From contig JAENZN010000011.1 in the NCBI GenBank assembly GCA_016841245.1, positions 1-64,000 of the forward strand: a DNA stretch of 64,000 bases, written 5' to 3'. The notes under the pieces were generated by a model. The model saw only the letters and a program-made list of their open reading frames with translations. It was not told the DNA's origin and did no database searches. Numbering within the stretch: the first letter of the stretch is position 1; every line of letters starts with the position of its first letter. A program made the position numbers and the translations under genes. Positions 45,008 to 53,378 of this stretch are shown piece after piece. Origin of the DNA: Syntrophomonas sp. Its GTDB lineage: Bacteria; Bacillota; Syntrophomonadia; Syntrophomonadales; Syntrophomonadaceae.

Positions 45008-45781
45008 ATGCACCCCGTTTTATTACAGTTTGGTAATTTCAAAGTCTATTCATGGGGGTTTATGCTGGCTGTTGCTACAATAGTGGCAATAGTGGGCATT
45101 GGAAGTGTTTTCGAACGCGAAGGTTACGATAGGGATATGGTCCTAGACATGATCATACTTATGGTAGTATTCGGGATATTGGGAGGGAGGATAGCATATA
45201 TCCTCTTTTATGAATGGCCGGCTTTTATAGCTGCCCCCGGGATGTTTTTTTCACCTGGTTTTACTGGTCTGGTATGGTATGGAGCTTTTGTAGGCGGACT
45301 ATTAGCGTTTATGTTTTATATTTGGCGAAAAAGTCTGAACTTCTGGGAAATGGCAGATATGTTTGTTCCGTATTTAGCTCTGGGTTATGCCTTAGTAAGA
45401 ATCGGATGTTTCCTGAACGGCTGTTGTTATGGGCTGCCAACTGGTACGGAATATGGAGTGGTATTTCCTGCTGTGGATAATTTGCTGCGTCATCCCACCC
45501 AGTTATACAGTTCAATGCTTAACTTCATTTTATTTATATATTTGTTATGGCTTCTTCCGCGCAGGAAATTCATCGGGCAGGTTTTTCTGGCTTATCTTAT
45601 GGGTTATTCTATTTACCGGTTTATTATTGAGTTTTTCCGATTCAGTCTAATAAATTATGGGCCATTTACACTAGGACAGGTATATACCATGATTATGTTC
45701 GTCGTGGCCCTGGGCTTATATTTCTGGATCAGAGTAAAGGACAGTAAAACTATATATGTGAGAAGAGGCAGGCGCAGGTAA
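45008..45781 (+). CDS. lgt: Prolipoprotein diacylglyceryl transferase
   Basis: A 257-aa integral membrane enzyme; ATG 45008 has AAGGAGG 7 nt upstream, while ATG 45002 is too close. It has GGRIAYILFYEW, LVRIGCFLNGCCYGLPT (the lgt signature) and HPTQLYSS. It adds diacylglycerol to the lipobox Cys of prolipoproteins, so it would process the lipoproteins at 1-8 kb. Followed after one base by the cyclo-ligase gene. Confidence 0.93.
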   Translation: MHPVLLQFGNFKVYSWGFMLAVATIVAIVGIGSVFEREGYDRDMVLDMIILMVVFGILGGRIAYILFYEWPAFIAAPGMFFSPGFTGLVWYGAFVGGLLAFMFYIWRKSLNFWEMADMFVPYLALGYALVRIGCFLNGCCYGLPTGTEYGVVFPAVDNLLRHPTQLYSSMLNFILFIYLLWLLPRRKFIGQVFLAYLMGYSIYRFIIEFFRFSLINYGPFTLGQVYTMIMFVVALGLYFWIRVKDSKTIYVRRGRRR

Positions 45782-45782
45782 T

Positions 45783-46367
45783 ATGGAAGATATACAGGTA
45801 ATAAGACAGGCATTAAGGGAAGATATGAAGCTTTTTCGGAGCCAGATGACATCTCAAGAAGCAAAGAAGGCGAGTCAGCAAATTGCTGCTCGGGTATTGG
45901 AGTTGGAGCCAATTCGCAGGGCTAAAACTATTATGGGATTTTTCAGCATTAATAACGAAGTGGATCTATGGACTCTGCTGGGTTTATTGAAAGATGAGGG
46001 GAAGACTATTCTTCTGCCTAGGGTGACCAAAGCAAGAAACCTGGAGGCGGTTGAATATACCTCGCCCCAAAAGCTTCATAAAGGCATATATGGTATTTTA
46101 GAACCTGAAGGCGAAGCTTTTCTTTCCCGGGATATCGACGTAGTTCTGGTGCCGGGTCTGGTATTTGACGCCAGGGGCTATCGATTAGGATATGGTGCAG
46201 GTTATTATGACCGTTATTTACCGGTCTTGAGAAAGGATGCGTTTAAATGCGGCATTTGTTACGAATACCAGGTAGTTGATGACATTCATCCTTGTGGAGC
46301 AGATGTTCCGGTTCACTGGATAGTTACTGACAGGTCAGAGCTGGTTATTGATTGGGACTTTTTCTAA
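45783..46367 (+). CDS. 5-formyltetrahydrofolate cyclo-ligase
   Basis: A 194-aa protein with MGFFSINNEVDLW, VPGLVFDARGYRLGYGAGYY and DRYLPVLRKD, the folate and ATP motifs of FTHFS cyclo-ligases (MTHFS/YgfA/YqgN). It converts 5-formyl-THF to methenyl-THF. No 6S RNA was recognised in the following gap, although that pairing is common in proteobacteria. Confidence 0.92.
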   Translation: MEDIQVIRQALREDMKLFRSQMTSQEAKKASQQIAARVLELEPIRRAKTIMGFFSINNEVDLWTLLGLLKDEGKTILLPRVTKARNLEAVEYTSPQKLHKGIYGILEPEGEAFLSRDIDVVLVPGLVFDARGYRLGYGAGYYDRYLPVLRKDAFKCGICYEYQVVDDIHPCGADVPVHWIVTDRSELVIDWDFF

Positions 46368-46756
46368 AGGAACATAATATAAGATTACTTTTCATAGTTA
46401 CCTTCGGATGCCCTTCCAACTGTTACTTATATCAGAATAATTTATAGTAAAGCAAGAAGAACTATTTCAATATGACCTCTATATGCTGTATGATTCTGCA
46501 TTAAAATTAATTTTTCCCCAAATTATTAGCTTAAATTATTGACATTTTACTTGATGTGCACTAAAATTCACTCAAACACCTGATATGTTAATATATGGAA
46601 GATAAGGCGTGTGATTGAGATGTGATAGTAGTAGTATATCCTGAAAGTACGCAGTAGCTGCTGTTTTCTTGCCAGTTACTGGCAGAAAGGATTATATAAA
46701 TTTCACTTAGTTAGATATAATAAATAAGAGGTACTAACAGAATGGAGAGATAGAGA
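46368..46756. other. Leader region of the LuxR-type gene
   Basis: No gene. Besides the promoter at 46539-46567 it includes a short inverted pair TTGCCAGTTACTGGCA near 46670-46685 that could bind a regulator. Confidence 0.4.
46539..46567 (+). promoter_or_regulatory. Sigma-A-type promoter for LuxR-type gene
   Basis: TTGACA, a 17-bp spacer and TAAAAT, giving an untranslated leader of roughly 180 bases before the gene. Confidence 0.55.
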
Positions 46757-47401
46757 ATGGATAGATTACGAGTAATTCTTTGTAGTGATGCACCGCTTTA
46801 CACTCAAAGTCTGTCAGTGGCATTTGAGGAGAACTATAATTTTAAGGTCCTGGACAAGCTCCAGCCCGGGGAATTGATAGATAAAGCCTGTATTACGCAA
46901 CCGGACATAGTAGTGTGGAAAGTATCTGGTGCCGAGTTTATTCCGTTATTGAAGGATTTAATTAAACACTGCCCCATGCTGCAGACGGTTATTATAGTAG
47001 AACATCCAGCCGATTATGACTTGATTAATATTCTTGATTGTGGAATTCGCGGATGTTTGCCCATGCGTTTAATGCCTCGTCAAATTGTAAAGGCAGTGGA
47101 GTTGATTGTCACCGCAGGAATTGTGTGTATACCCAGGCCAGGTCCTTATACCTATGGGAGCCGCCTGGAGGTAGATGAATTTTCGGGGGCATCGCTGCTG
47201 ACCAGCAGGGAAAAAGAAGTCATCACCTTTTTAGCTCAGGGCTACTCTAACCATGAAATAGCAAAAACTCTTTGTCTATCTGAATCAACCATAAAATCAC
47301 ACTTGCGCAGTGCCTTTAAAAAATTTAATGTCCGTAATCGTACTGAAGTTTTAGCTTTCTTGTACAACCAGGAAAAAGATAAGAAAAGAGTTAATAAATA
47401 A
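46757..47401 (+). CDS. LuxR/NarL-type regulator with degenerate receiver
   Basis: A 214-aa protein. Residues 1-120 have a receiver-like fold, but the strand normally carrying the phospho-Asp reads PDIVVWKVSG, with Lys where Asp is expected. Residues 145-205 are a LuxR HTH (LLTSREKEVITFLAQGYSNH, then CLSESTIKSHLRSAFKKF). It probably works without phosphorylation, perhaps through ligand binding or protein level. No histidine kinase gene is adjacent. Confidence 0.85.
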   Translation: MDRLRVILCSDAPLYTQSLSVAFEENYNFKVLDKLQPGELIDKACITQPDIVVWKVSGAEFIPLLKDLIKHCPMLQTVIIVEHPADYDLINILDCGIRGCLPMRLMPRQIVKAVELIVTAGIVCIPRPGPYTYGSRLEVDEFSGASLLTSREKEVITFLAQGYSNHEIAKTLCLSESTIKSHLRSAFKKFNVRNRTEVLAFLYNQEKDKKRVNK

Positions 47402-47458
47402 TCATTTTAGCATTATGTTTAGAAGGCCTCTCTCTCCAATGAGGCTTAGCCTCATTCC

Positions 47459-47492
47459 AAGACCGGATGATATATTATAATCATCCGGTCTT
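47459..47492 (+). terminator. Terminator after LuxR-type gene
   Basis: A 13-bp perfect stem (AAGACCGGATGAT / ATCATCCGGTCTT) encloses an AT loop; T-rich sequence follows. Confidence 0.7.
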
Positions 47493-47523
47493 TCAGACCG
47501 ATGAGAAAAGCCCCCTTCAAGGA

Positions 47524-47579
47524 TTACCCTGTACCGGGGTAACTGATGTGCTTCATTTCCTTATGGCATCATTAAGGCA
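47524..47579 (+). repeat. Copy of the module inserted in the 39-kb repeat
   Basis: TACCCTGTACCGGGGTAACTGATGTGC and CATTAAGG match TACCCCGAACGGGACAACTG, ATGTGC and TATTAAGG at 39392-39448 with several substitutions. Here it stands alone between the LuxR and transglutaminase genes. The rest of the gap (47580-47828) holds no recognised feature. Confidence 0.5.
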
Positions 47580-47828
47580 TACACTATACAGCGCCAGATT
47601 AATGTTTGCAGCGCTTAAGTGAGATTAAGGATGTTCACGCAAGGCCTGGTAATAATACAAAATCTCATCGTTATTTATATCTTAAATCTGGTATAATCTT
47701 GGGAATAAAAGAGCCATGCTCTGCCCCTTACTACCAGTCCAGTTGGAGGAAGGGGTATGGACTGGCAGCAAGTGCAAAACAAACGGGAGAGAAGGGTGAT
47801 TATATATTGAAGAGCTCTATAAAAAAGC

Positions 47829-48716
47829 TCAGTGTACCGTGGTTTGAGTGACTTGGTGAGTAAGTGCAAACGATTTTATATCCGGTGCCAAAAAGGTTCT
47901 GGAAGGAGACTGGATAAATCGACCATTCATAACATAGCCGGCATCCCAACTGCTGTCAACTGATACCCATTCGTCTCCAATTAAAACTTCGTTCCATGCG
48001 TGCAGCTCCCAGCTGTTTCCTGATTCTGCTTGGCCATACACTACCTTGGTAGGAAGGTTGGATGCTCTGGCCAGTGCGGCAAAAAGGAAGGAATAGTCAC
48101 GACATAAGCCCTTTCGATTCTTTAACACCTGACTGGCTGTAACTAACTGAATATCTTTTTTTAAATAAGCATCATAATCATAGGAAATATTTGCAGTAAC
48201 CCATGAATGGATGTTATCCAGCTTTTCTCGGGAGCTCAAGTTGTTTGGTGCGATAGTGGCAGCTAAGTCTACGATATCAGAATTACTGGAATCGACATAT
48301 AGAGAGGCCGAAGTATAACGGCTGTCTTCCATAACCTGATTGCTGACCAGGAAGCGGATGCTGCCATCAAAGCGCTGCGCGTTGTCACCCGCCCATATAG
48401 TATACTGCCCGGATCCGAAGCGCAGATTGATTGTAGTGCTAAAAGTATTCGCGTTTACGTCGGCTTTCCAGGAAGTCAGCTCTTGTTGGGGGCCCCGTAT
48501 GCAAAACCACACTACATCGAGATCTGATGTACCTTCGATCAATAGGTTTCCGTTACAGGTAATTCCATTGCTATTAGGATTCGTCACCTGTATCTTAGAG
48601 TTCCTGAACCCGGTAGCATATGCTGCCTGGGCTTGAGCATCGGTAAAAATGAAGTTAAGACTTACCAGGAAAATAAGAGTTATTAACCCAACGCTGTAAA
48701 TTTTACGAACTTTCAT
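47829..48716 (-). CDS. Secreted transglutaminase-like protein
   Basis: A 295-aa protein. ATG 48716 (MKVRKIYSVGL) is chosen because the earlier ATG at 48749 lies inside a terminator hairpin, and GGGAGG sits just before 48716. The signal peptide ends near AQAAYA. A beta-sandwich region (residues 30-130) precedes a transglutaminase core with KGLCRDYSFLFAALARA (Cys), WELHAWNEV (His) and VSVDSSWD (Asp). It may be a cysteine protease or cross-linker at the cell surface. Its leader carries a c-di-GMP-I riboswitch. Confidence 0.85.
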   Translation of the reverse strand: MKVRKIYSVGLITLIFLVSLNFIFTDAQAQAAYATGFRNSKIQVTNPNSNGITCNGNLLIEGTSDLDVVWFCIRGPQQELTSWKADVNANTFSTTINLRFGSGQYTIWAGDNAQRFDGSIRFLVSNQVMEDSRYTSASLYVDSSNSDIVDLAATIAPNNLSSREKLDNIHSWVTANISYDYDAYLKKDIQLVTASQVLKNRKGLCRDYSFLFAALARASNLPTKVVYGQAESGNSWELHAWNEVLIGDEWVSVDSSWDAGYVMNGRFIQSPSRTFLAPDIKSFALTHQVTQTTVH

Positions 48717-48734
48717 CCCTGCTATTCCTCCCGT

Positions 48735-48764
48735 CAAAAAAACCTGCATGCCAGCATACAGGTT
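48735..48764 (-). terminator. Riboswitch expression-platform terminator
   Basis: On the minus strand AACCTGTATGC pairs with GCATGCAGGTT around two bases and runs straight into seven T. It lies between the aptamer and the ribosome site of the transglutaminase gene. Confidence 0.8.
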
Positions 48765-48785
48765 AATTGCACTATAGTAGAAATA

Positions 48786-48866
48786 TACCGGTAACTGGCT
48801 GGCATAACGGTAAAAACCATTTTAGCCCCTGTAGCTTTGCGTCACCATTTTTCAATGGTTTTGCCT
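48786..48866 (-). ncRNA. Cyclic di-GMP-I (GEMM-I) riboswitch aptamer
   Basis: The minus strand has the hallmarks of GEMM-I in order: GGCAAAACC, a CCATT-GAAA-AATGG hairpin with GNRA tetraloop, TGACGCAAAGC, AGGGGCTAAAATGG, and ATGCCAGCCAGTTACCGG closing. A promoter stands about 45 bp upstream and a terminator follows, so it should control transcription of the transglutaminase gene. Whether c-di-GMP turns it on or off cannot be read directly. Confidence 0.85.
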
Positions 48867-48911
48867 TTTTCATTTTTATGATCTTCCATTTATAAATTAG
48901 GAAGTAAAAAC

Positions 48912-48940
48912 AATATACTATATTGAATAATATTTGTCAA
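48912..48940 (-). promoter_or_regulatory. Promoter for riboswitch-transglutaminase unit
   Basis: On the minus strand TTGACA (48935-48940), a 17-bp spacer and TATATT (48912-48917). The expected transcript start is about 40 bases before the aptamer. Confidence 0.7.
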
Positions 48941-49164
48941 CAATTAAGGAAAAATTAACTATAAATTATTAAATATTATTAAATATTGCAATTATTCGGG
49001 ACAAAGGAGAGGGCATTAAAGCAATAAAAATGAATGAGAGGATAATATCGGGACGAGACAATCCTATCTGAGGATCAGGTAATCTGTTCTAAAGGATAAA
49101 AAATATATGATAAAACCTGCGGCATAATTAAAGGTGCAATTTAGCTCGCTTCGCTGGAAATAAT

Positions 49165-49290
49165 AAAGAAGCCTGCTCAAGCAACGTACTTTAAGGTACA
49201 GGGACACACCGTCTGCGAAGGAATGTCCCTGGGTATGTGCCTCAATCGCAGGCTTTTCTTATGCTCTGATTTTCATTTCTTCATAGTTTT
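49165..49290 (-). repeat. Inverted third copy of repeat family A
   Basis: On the minus strand it reads GAAATGAAAATCAGAGCAT, AAGCCTGCGATTGAGGC, an extra hairpin (CAGGGACA / TGTCCCTG), then AAAGTACGTTGCTTGAGCAGGC. The same ordered blocks occur at 35.5 and 35.7 kb. The outer parts AAGCCTGC / GCAGGCTT pair. Most of the 48950-49160 stretch next to it holds nothing recognised. Confidence 0.7.
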
Positions 49291-49392
49291 TGATCATAAA
49301 CCAAATGGTGATAATGGAAAGGGCTTCCGTTATCAGTCTAGTATCTTGCTATCGACAAGCTGTAAGACCGGTTTAATAAATAATTTGTATAT

Positions 49393-50337
49393 TTATTCTG
49401 CTCCGGACTGCTTTTTATCATCTACTACTACTTCTTTGAGTGCGGCAAAAACGCTGCTGAGACCGGTCAGGTCTCCAGGTATTATAAGCTTGGTGGACTG
49501 TCCGTCACCAATAGCTTTTAATGCCTCTAGAGATTTTAAAGCCAGGACTTTGTCGTCTGCCTGTGCTTCTCTTATCATAACCAGACTATCTGAAAATGCT
49601 TTCTGTACCATGAGAATTGCTTCTGCTTCACCTTGGGCTTCGAGTATTTTAGCCTGGCGGTGTCCTTCTGCTTCTCTTATAGCTGCTTCTCTTACAGCTT
49701 CAGCAGTCAATATAGCCGATTGTTTTCTGCCTTCAGCGTCCAGGATAGCGGCGGTTTTTTGTCCTTCGGCCCTGAGGATCGCTTCGCGTTTTTCTCTTTC
49801 TGCCCGCATCTGTTTCTCCATAGCATTCTGGATATCCATAGGTGGCAGGATATTCTTTAATTCTACCCGGTTTACTTTTATCCCCCACTTATCAGTAGCT
49901 TCGTCCAGAATAGAGCGCAGTTTGGTGTTGACTACATCTCGGGAAGTAAGGGTTTCATCCAGTTCCAGGTCACCAACGATATTTCTAAGGGTAGTAGCAG
50001 TAAGATTTTCAATGGCTGGTATAGGTGAAGCGATTTCATAAATATACTTGAATGCATCGGTTACCTGATAGTAAATTACGGTATCGATCATCATGGTTAC
50101 ATTATCCTTAGTGATAACCGGCTGAGGGGGGAAATCCATTACCTGTTCCCGCAAGTCCACTATAGCCCGAAAGCGATCGATAAAAGGAACTATGACATTA
50201 ATGCCTCGGGCAGCGGTTTTATGATATCTTCCCAGGCGCTCAACAATACCGACCGTAGATTGTTTGATTATTTTTATGGCAGTCAGGCCAATAAATATTA
50301 CAAATAGTACCAGTACAGTATTTACAAAATATTGCAT
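49393..50337 (-). CDS. SPFH/Band 7 membrane protein (QmcA-like)
   Basis: A 314-aa protein; ATG 50337 (MQYFVNTVLVL) follows AAAGGAGAG. One N-terminal helix is followed by the SPFH domain (VERLGRYHKTAARGINVIVP; DNVTMMIDTVIYYQV) and a long Ala/Glu/Arg coiled coil (KREAILRAEGQKTAAILDAE). These form membrane ring oligomers. The nfeD partner gene lies just upstream. Confidence 0.9.
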   Translation of the reverse strand: MQYFVNTVLVLFVIFIGLTAIKIIKQSTVGIVERLGRYHKTAARGINVIVPFIDRFRAIVDLREQVMDFPPQPVITKDNVTMMIDTVIYYQVTDAFKYIYEIASPIPAIENLTATTLRNIVGDLELDETLTSRDVVNTKLRSILDEATDKWGIKVNRVELKNILPPMDIQNAMEKQMRAEREKREAILRAEGQKTAAILDAEGRKQSAILTAEAVREAAIREAEGHRQAKILEAQGEAEAILMVQKAFSDSLVMIREAQADDKVLALKSLEALKAIGDGQSTKLIIPGDLTGLSSVFAALKEVVVDDKKQSGAE

Positions 50338-50372
50338 CAGAATCTCTCCTTTCAAATAGCCAACATTACTGT

Positions 50373-50798
50373 TTATTCAGAGATTTTAACCAGAAGCTTA
50401 ACTCCTTCTATACCTTTAACTTCGACCCGGGTACCTTCAGCAATCTCATCATCGGATGCAGCTGTCCACACTTCCCCGTTTAGTCTAACCTGGCCATAGT
50501 GCATGGGTTTAATCTCGCTTATACTAACCCCGTGCTGGCCTATAAGAGCTTCTGCCGTGGTTGGAACATCTGCGGTTTTAAACAGTTTTACTACCAGGGG
50601 ACGGGTAAAGATTATTAATAGAGCACTTAATATGGCGAATATCAGCAGCTGGCTCTCCAGGCTGACCAGTATATTAAGACTGACCCCCAGTGCTACCAGC
50701 AGAGCGGCCACTCCCAGCCACAAAAACCAAAACCCTGCGGAAGCCACTTCAATAGCTCCGCTGACTATGGCCACCAGTATCCATTGCAGTGAAGACAT
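50373..50798 (-). CDS. NfeD-family membrane protein
   Basis: A 141-aa short NfeD. It has an N-terminal membrane region (VSGAIEVASAGFWFLWLGVA, second helix LLIFAILSALLIIF) and a C-terminal OB-fold (LIGQHGVSISEI; GQVRLNGEVWTAASDDEIAE). It pairs with the SPFH protein encoded 35 bases downstream. Confidence 0.9.
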   Translation of the reverse strand: MSSLQWILVAIVSGAIEVASAGFWFLWLGVAALLVALGVSLNILVSLESQLLIFAILSALLIIFTRPLVVKLFKTADVPTTAEALIGQHGVSISEIKPMHYGQVRLNGEVWTAASDDEIAEGTRVEVKGIEGVKLLVKISE

Positions 50799-51240
50799 GT
50801 TATACCCCCTCTCTAAATAAAGGAAGAACCAGGATTATGTTTCTGCATCTAATCATATCATACTCTTCTGCATTCCATAAGCAGTAGTTGGACGTCCGGC
50901 TGTTATTATTTTTTGCCTGAAACGGATACCTGCTATACTTATTTTGAGAAATAGTAAAAGTCTTACCCCCATCAAATGTAAATTGTAGCTGGACTAAAAT
51001 ATGTTGTATAATGAACTATGATAATCCTAAAACACGATCTGGTTCAGGATATATATAAACTAACCGAAATAGACAACTTATAATTGGTTGATAAAATAAT
51101 ATCTTATTAAAGGTATTAATTTAGGCCATTGGCAGTTCCGGTATGGGATTGCCGTTTATAATCTTAACTCGAAGTTATTGCTTATAAGGTGATTTTGCCC
51201 TGTTAAGGGTTTTATTTATTATCAGGGAGGTATGTAAATA
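50799..51240. other. Divergent intergenic region before the moa operon
   Basis: No gene, and no molybdenum-cofactor riboswitch pattern could be supported. A GTTAAGGGTTTTATTTATTATC run at about 51202 precedes the strong AGGGAGG site of the 57-aa gene. Confidence 0.4.
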
Positions 51241-51414
51241 ATGAATCAGCAGGAATTAGTTGCTAAACTGATAGCGCAGTGCCCAAACGGAAAGATAAGC
51301 TGTACCGAGTTAAGGAAGTTTGCTGTTGATAGTCAAATCGAGCTGGCTAGAATGGGAGAGCTTTGTGATGAGGCCGGTATAAAAATCTATGGCTGCGAAC
51401 TGGGATGCTTTTAG
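51241..51414 (+). CDS. 57-aa conserved-looking Cys protein beside moaA
   Basis: ATG 51241 lies 9 nt behind CAGGGAGG. The protein is helical (LVAKLIAQCPNGKISCTELR; LARMGELCDEAGIKIYG) and ends CELGCF. Four or five cysteines, including the terminal CxxxC, suggest metal or sulfur chemistry. It looks like small proteins seen with molybdopterin genes in other clostridia, but this is from memory. It ends 53 bases before moaA. Confidence 0.7.
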   Translation: MNQQELVAKLIAQCPNGKISCTELRKFAVDSQIELARMGELCDEAGIKIYGCELGCF

Positions 51415-51467
51415 GAAGGACAAGCATAGTCAGCTAACAACTATGTGGTCTGAGGGAGGGGAAGCTG

Positions 51468-52448
51468 ATGAGGGATAGTTATGGAAGAGAGATTAATTAT
51501 TTAAGAGTTTCCATTACTGACCGGTGCAATTTGAGGTGCAGATACTGTATGCCGGAAGAGGGCATAAAAAAGGTAGACCATTATGATATACTCAGCCTGG
51601 AAGAGATAGCTCGACTTATCAAGATCGCTTGCAGCCTGGGGATCAAGAAGGTTCGGCTGACCGGAGGAGAGCCTCTGATAAGAAAGAATATCGTTCAGAT
51701 GGTAAGAGATATTGCGGTTTTACCGGGTATTGATGATTTGGCTTTAACTACTAATGGGATATTATTCTCGGATATGGCAGTAGAGTTGAAGCAGGCCGGT
51801 CTTAACCGGGTAAACTTTAGTATGGATACTATGGTTGGTGAAAAATTCAAATATATTACCCGAGGCGGGAATCTGGAAAAAGTAAGTGAAGCGGTCTTTC
51901 GAGCCCTGGAGTTGAGTATGGAGCCGGTTAAAATAAATACCGTAGTGATTAAAGGTTTTAACGATTCTGAGATTATGGATTTTGCGGCCTTAGCTTACAA
52001 ATATCCGCTGCATATTAGATTTATTGAGTTCATGCCAATTGGAGACTTGTTGTTCTGGAATCAGGAGAAACTTATAAGTGTAGATGAAATTAAGAGCAAG
52101 ATTGAGCAGGAATACGAACTTTATGAAGGCAGCAAAATAGAAGGTAATGGCCCGGCCAAATATTATCATATGCAGGGTGGCTTGGGAACTATTGGCTTTA
52201 TAAGTCCCATGAGCAATCATTTCTGTGGGAGCTGTAACCGAATTCGTATGACGGCTGATGGAAGCTTAAGAGGGTGCCTCTATGAAAATGCCGAGGTTAA
52301 CTTAAAATCGGCTCTTCTTGATGGAGCCAGCGATCAGGAATTAAAGAACCTGTTTATTAAAACCATAAAAAATAAAGCTCCCCGCCATCAAATGAATTCT
52401 GGATGGGGCAGCGAAAATGAACGCAAGATGTATCAAATAGGAGGATGA
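51468..52448 (+). CDS. moaA: GTP 3',8-cyclase MoaA
   Basis: A 326-aa radical SAM enzyme behind GAGGGAGGGG. It has DRCNLRCRYCMP (SAM cluster CxxxCxxC), LTGGEPLIRK, and the second cluster HFCGSCNRIRMTADGSLRGC. It catalyses the first step of molybdopterin synthesis. The usual terminal Gly-Gly reads YQIGG, complete. Confidence 0.95.
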   Translation: MRDSYGREINYLRVSITDRCNLRCRYCMPEEGIKKVDHYDILSLEEIARLIKIACSLGIKKVRLTGGEPLIRKNIVQMVRDIAVLPGIDDLALTTNGILFSDMAVELKQAGLNRVNFSMDTMVGEKFKYITRGGNLEKVSEAVFRALELSMEPVKINTVVIKGFNDSEIMDFAALAYKYPLHIRFIEFMPIGDLLFWNQEKLISVDEIKSKIEQEYELYEGSKIEGNGPAKYYHMQGGLGTIGFISPMSNHFCGSCNRIRMTADGSLRGCLYENAEVNLKSALLDGASDQELKNLFIKTIKNKAPRHQMNSGWGSENERKMYQIGG

Positions 52449-52454
52449 TTTCTC

Positions 52455-53378
52455 GTGGACTTTACCCATATTAATAATGAGGGACGGGCTCGTATGGTCG
52501 ATGTCAGCGGGAAAAATGACACGGAACGGGCCGCGATTGCCCGGGCAGTAGTGAAAATGAAACCCGAGACTCTTAACGCCATAAAAAGCGGAGGTATTAA
52601 AAAGGGAGATGTTTTATCCGTAGCCCAGGTTGCTGGAATAATGGGAGCAAAAAAAACATCAGCATTGATACCTATGTGCCATCCATTGATGCTAACTTCG
52701 GTGGATATAAGTTTCCAATTCGACCACGATAACTCCAGCATAATAATCGAATCGCAGGTAAAGACAACCGGTAAAACCGGGGTGGAAATGGAGGCTATTA
52801 CTGCAGTCACTATCGCTGCCCTTACCATCTACGATATGGGAAAGGCTCTGGATCGATGGATGGAAATAGGCGGTATAATGTTAGTGGAAAAATCAGGCGG
52901 TAAAAGCGGACATGTAATACAAGAAGAGAAAGAAAAAGTTGTGAAAGACGGAAGACTATATTCGATCTGTATAAGCCCGGAACGAGGCCAAGTTAAGCGG
53001 GAAGTGTTTCAGGCCAATATTATAGAAAATCATGGTATAGAAAATGATGGGCATGCCGGACCATGGACCAGACAGGTTACCTGCCTGGACCGAGCCAGTG
53101 TCTTAAAAGCTAATCAGGAACATGGGCTGGATGCAGGACCGGGAGACTTCGCTGAAAATCTGCTGATCGAAGGAATTGATCTTAAGGAACTACAAGTTGG
53201 TGAAAGACTTAAAGTGGGAGAAAGTGCAATTTTAGAAATATCTCAGATAGGGAAGGAAGATCATCCTAGTGTAGTGACCAGAACCCTGGGGGTAAGTCTG
53301 CTTCCCGATGAAGGGTTATTCTGTCGGGTGATTCAGGGTGGTAAGATTAAGAAGGCTGATGTCGTAGAGGTGATATAA
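52455..53378 (+). CDS. moaC: MoaC-MOSC fusion protein
   Basis: A 307-aa fusion starting GTG behind AGGAGG. Residues 1-155 are MoaC (cyclic pyranopterin monophosphate synthase): [28 protein letters not shown]. Residues 165-307 are a MOSC domain ([46 protein letters not shown]). MOSC proteins bind sulfur or molybdenum cofactor. The conserved GKECH cysteine reads GKEDH, so sulfur transfer by that residue is not possible. Its stop overlaps the mogA start. Confidence 0.92.
   Translation: MDFTHINNEGRARMVDVSGKNDTERAAIARAVVKMKPETLNAIKSGGIKKGDVLSVAQVAGIMGAKKTSALIPMCHPLMLTSVDISFQFDHDNSSIIIESQVKTTGKTGVEMEAITAVTIAALTIYDMGKALDRWMEIGGIMLVEKSGGKSGHVIQEEKEKVVKDGRLYSICISPERGQVKREVFQANIIENHGIENDGHAGPWTRQVTCLDRASVLKANQEHGLDAGPGDFAENLLIEGIDLKELQVGERLKVGESAILEISQIGKEDHPSVVTRTLGVSLLPDEGLFCRVIQGGKIKKADVVEVI

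Noticed and set aside
46368-46756. 6S RNA next to the 5-formyl-THF cyclo-ligase gene
   Set aside because: The pairing is a proteobacterial habit; no long bulged hairpin could be traced in this gap.
47606-47851. An 81-codon plus-strand frame beside the transglutaminase gene
   Set aside because: It overlaps the transglutaminase 3' end, starts in a repeat and has no recognisable protein character.
49223-50041. A 272-codon frame opposite the SPFH gene
   Set aside because: It is a Ser/Ala/Arg-rich shadow of the coiled-coil coding region on the other strand.
50799-51240. Molybdenum-cofactor riboswitch upstream of the moa operon
   Set aside because: The position would fit, but conserved core sequences could not be recognised.
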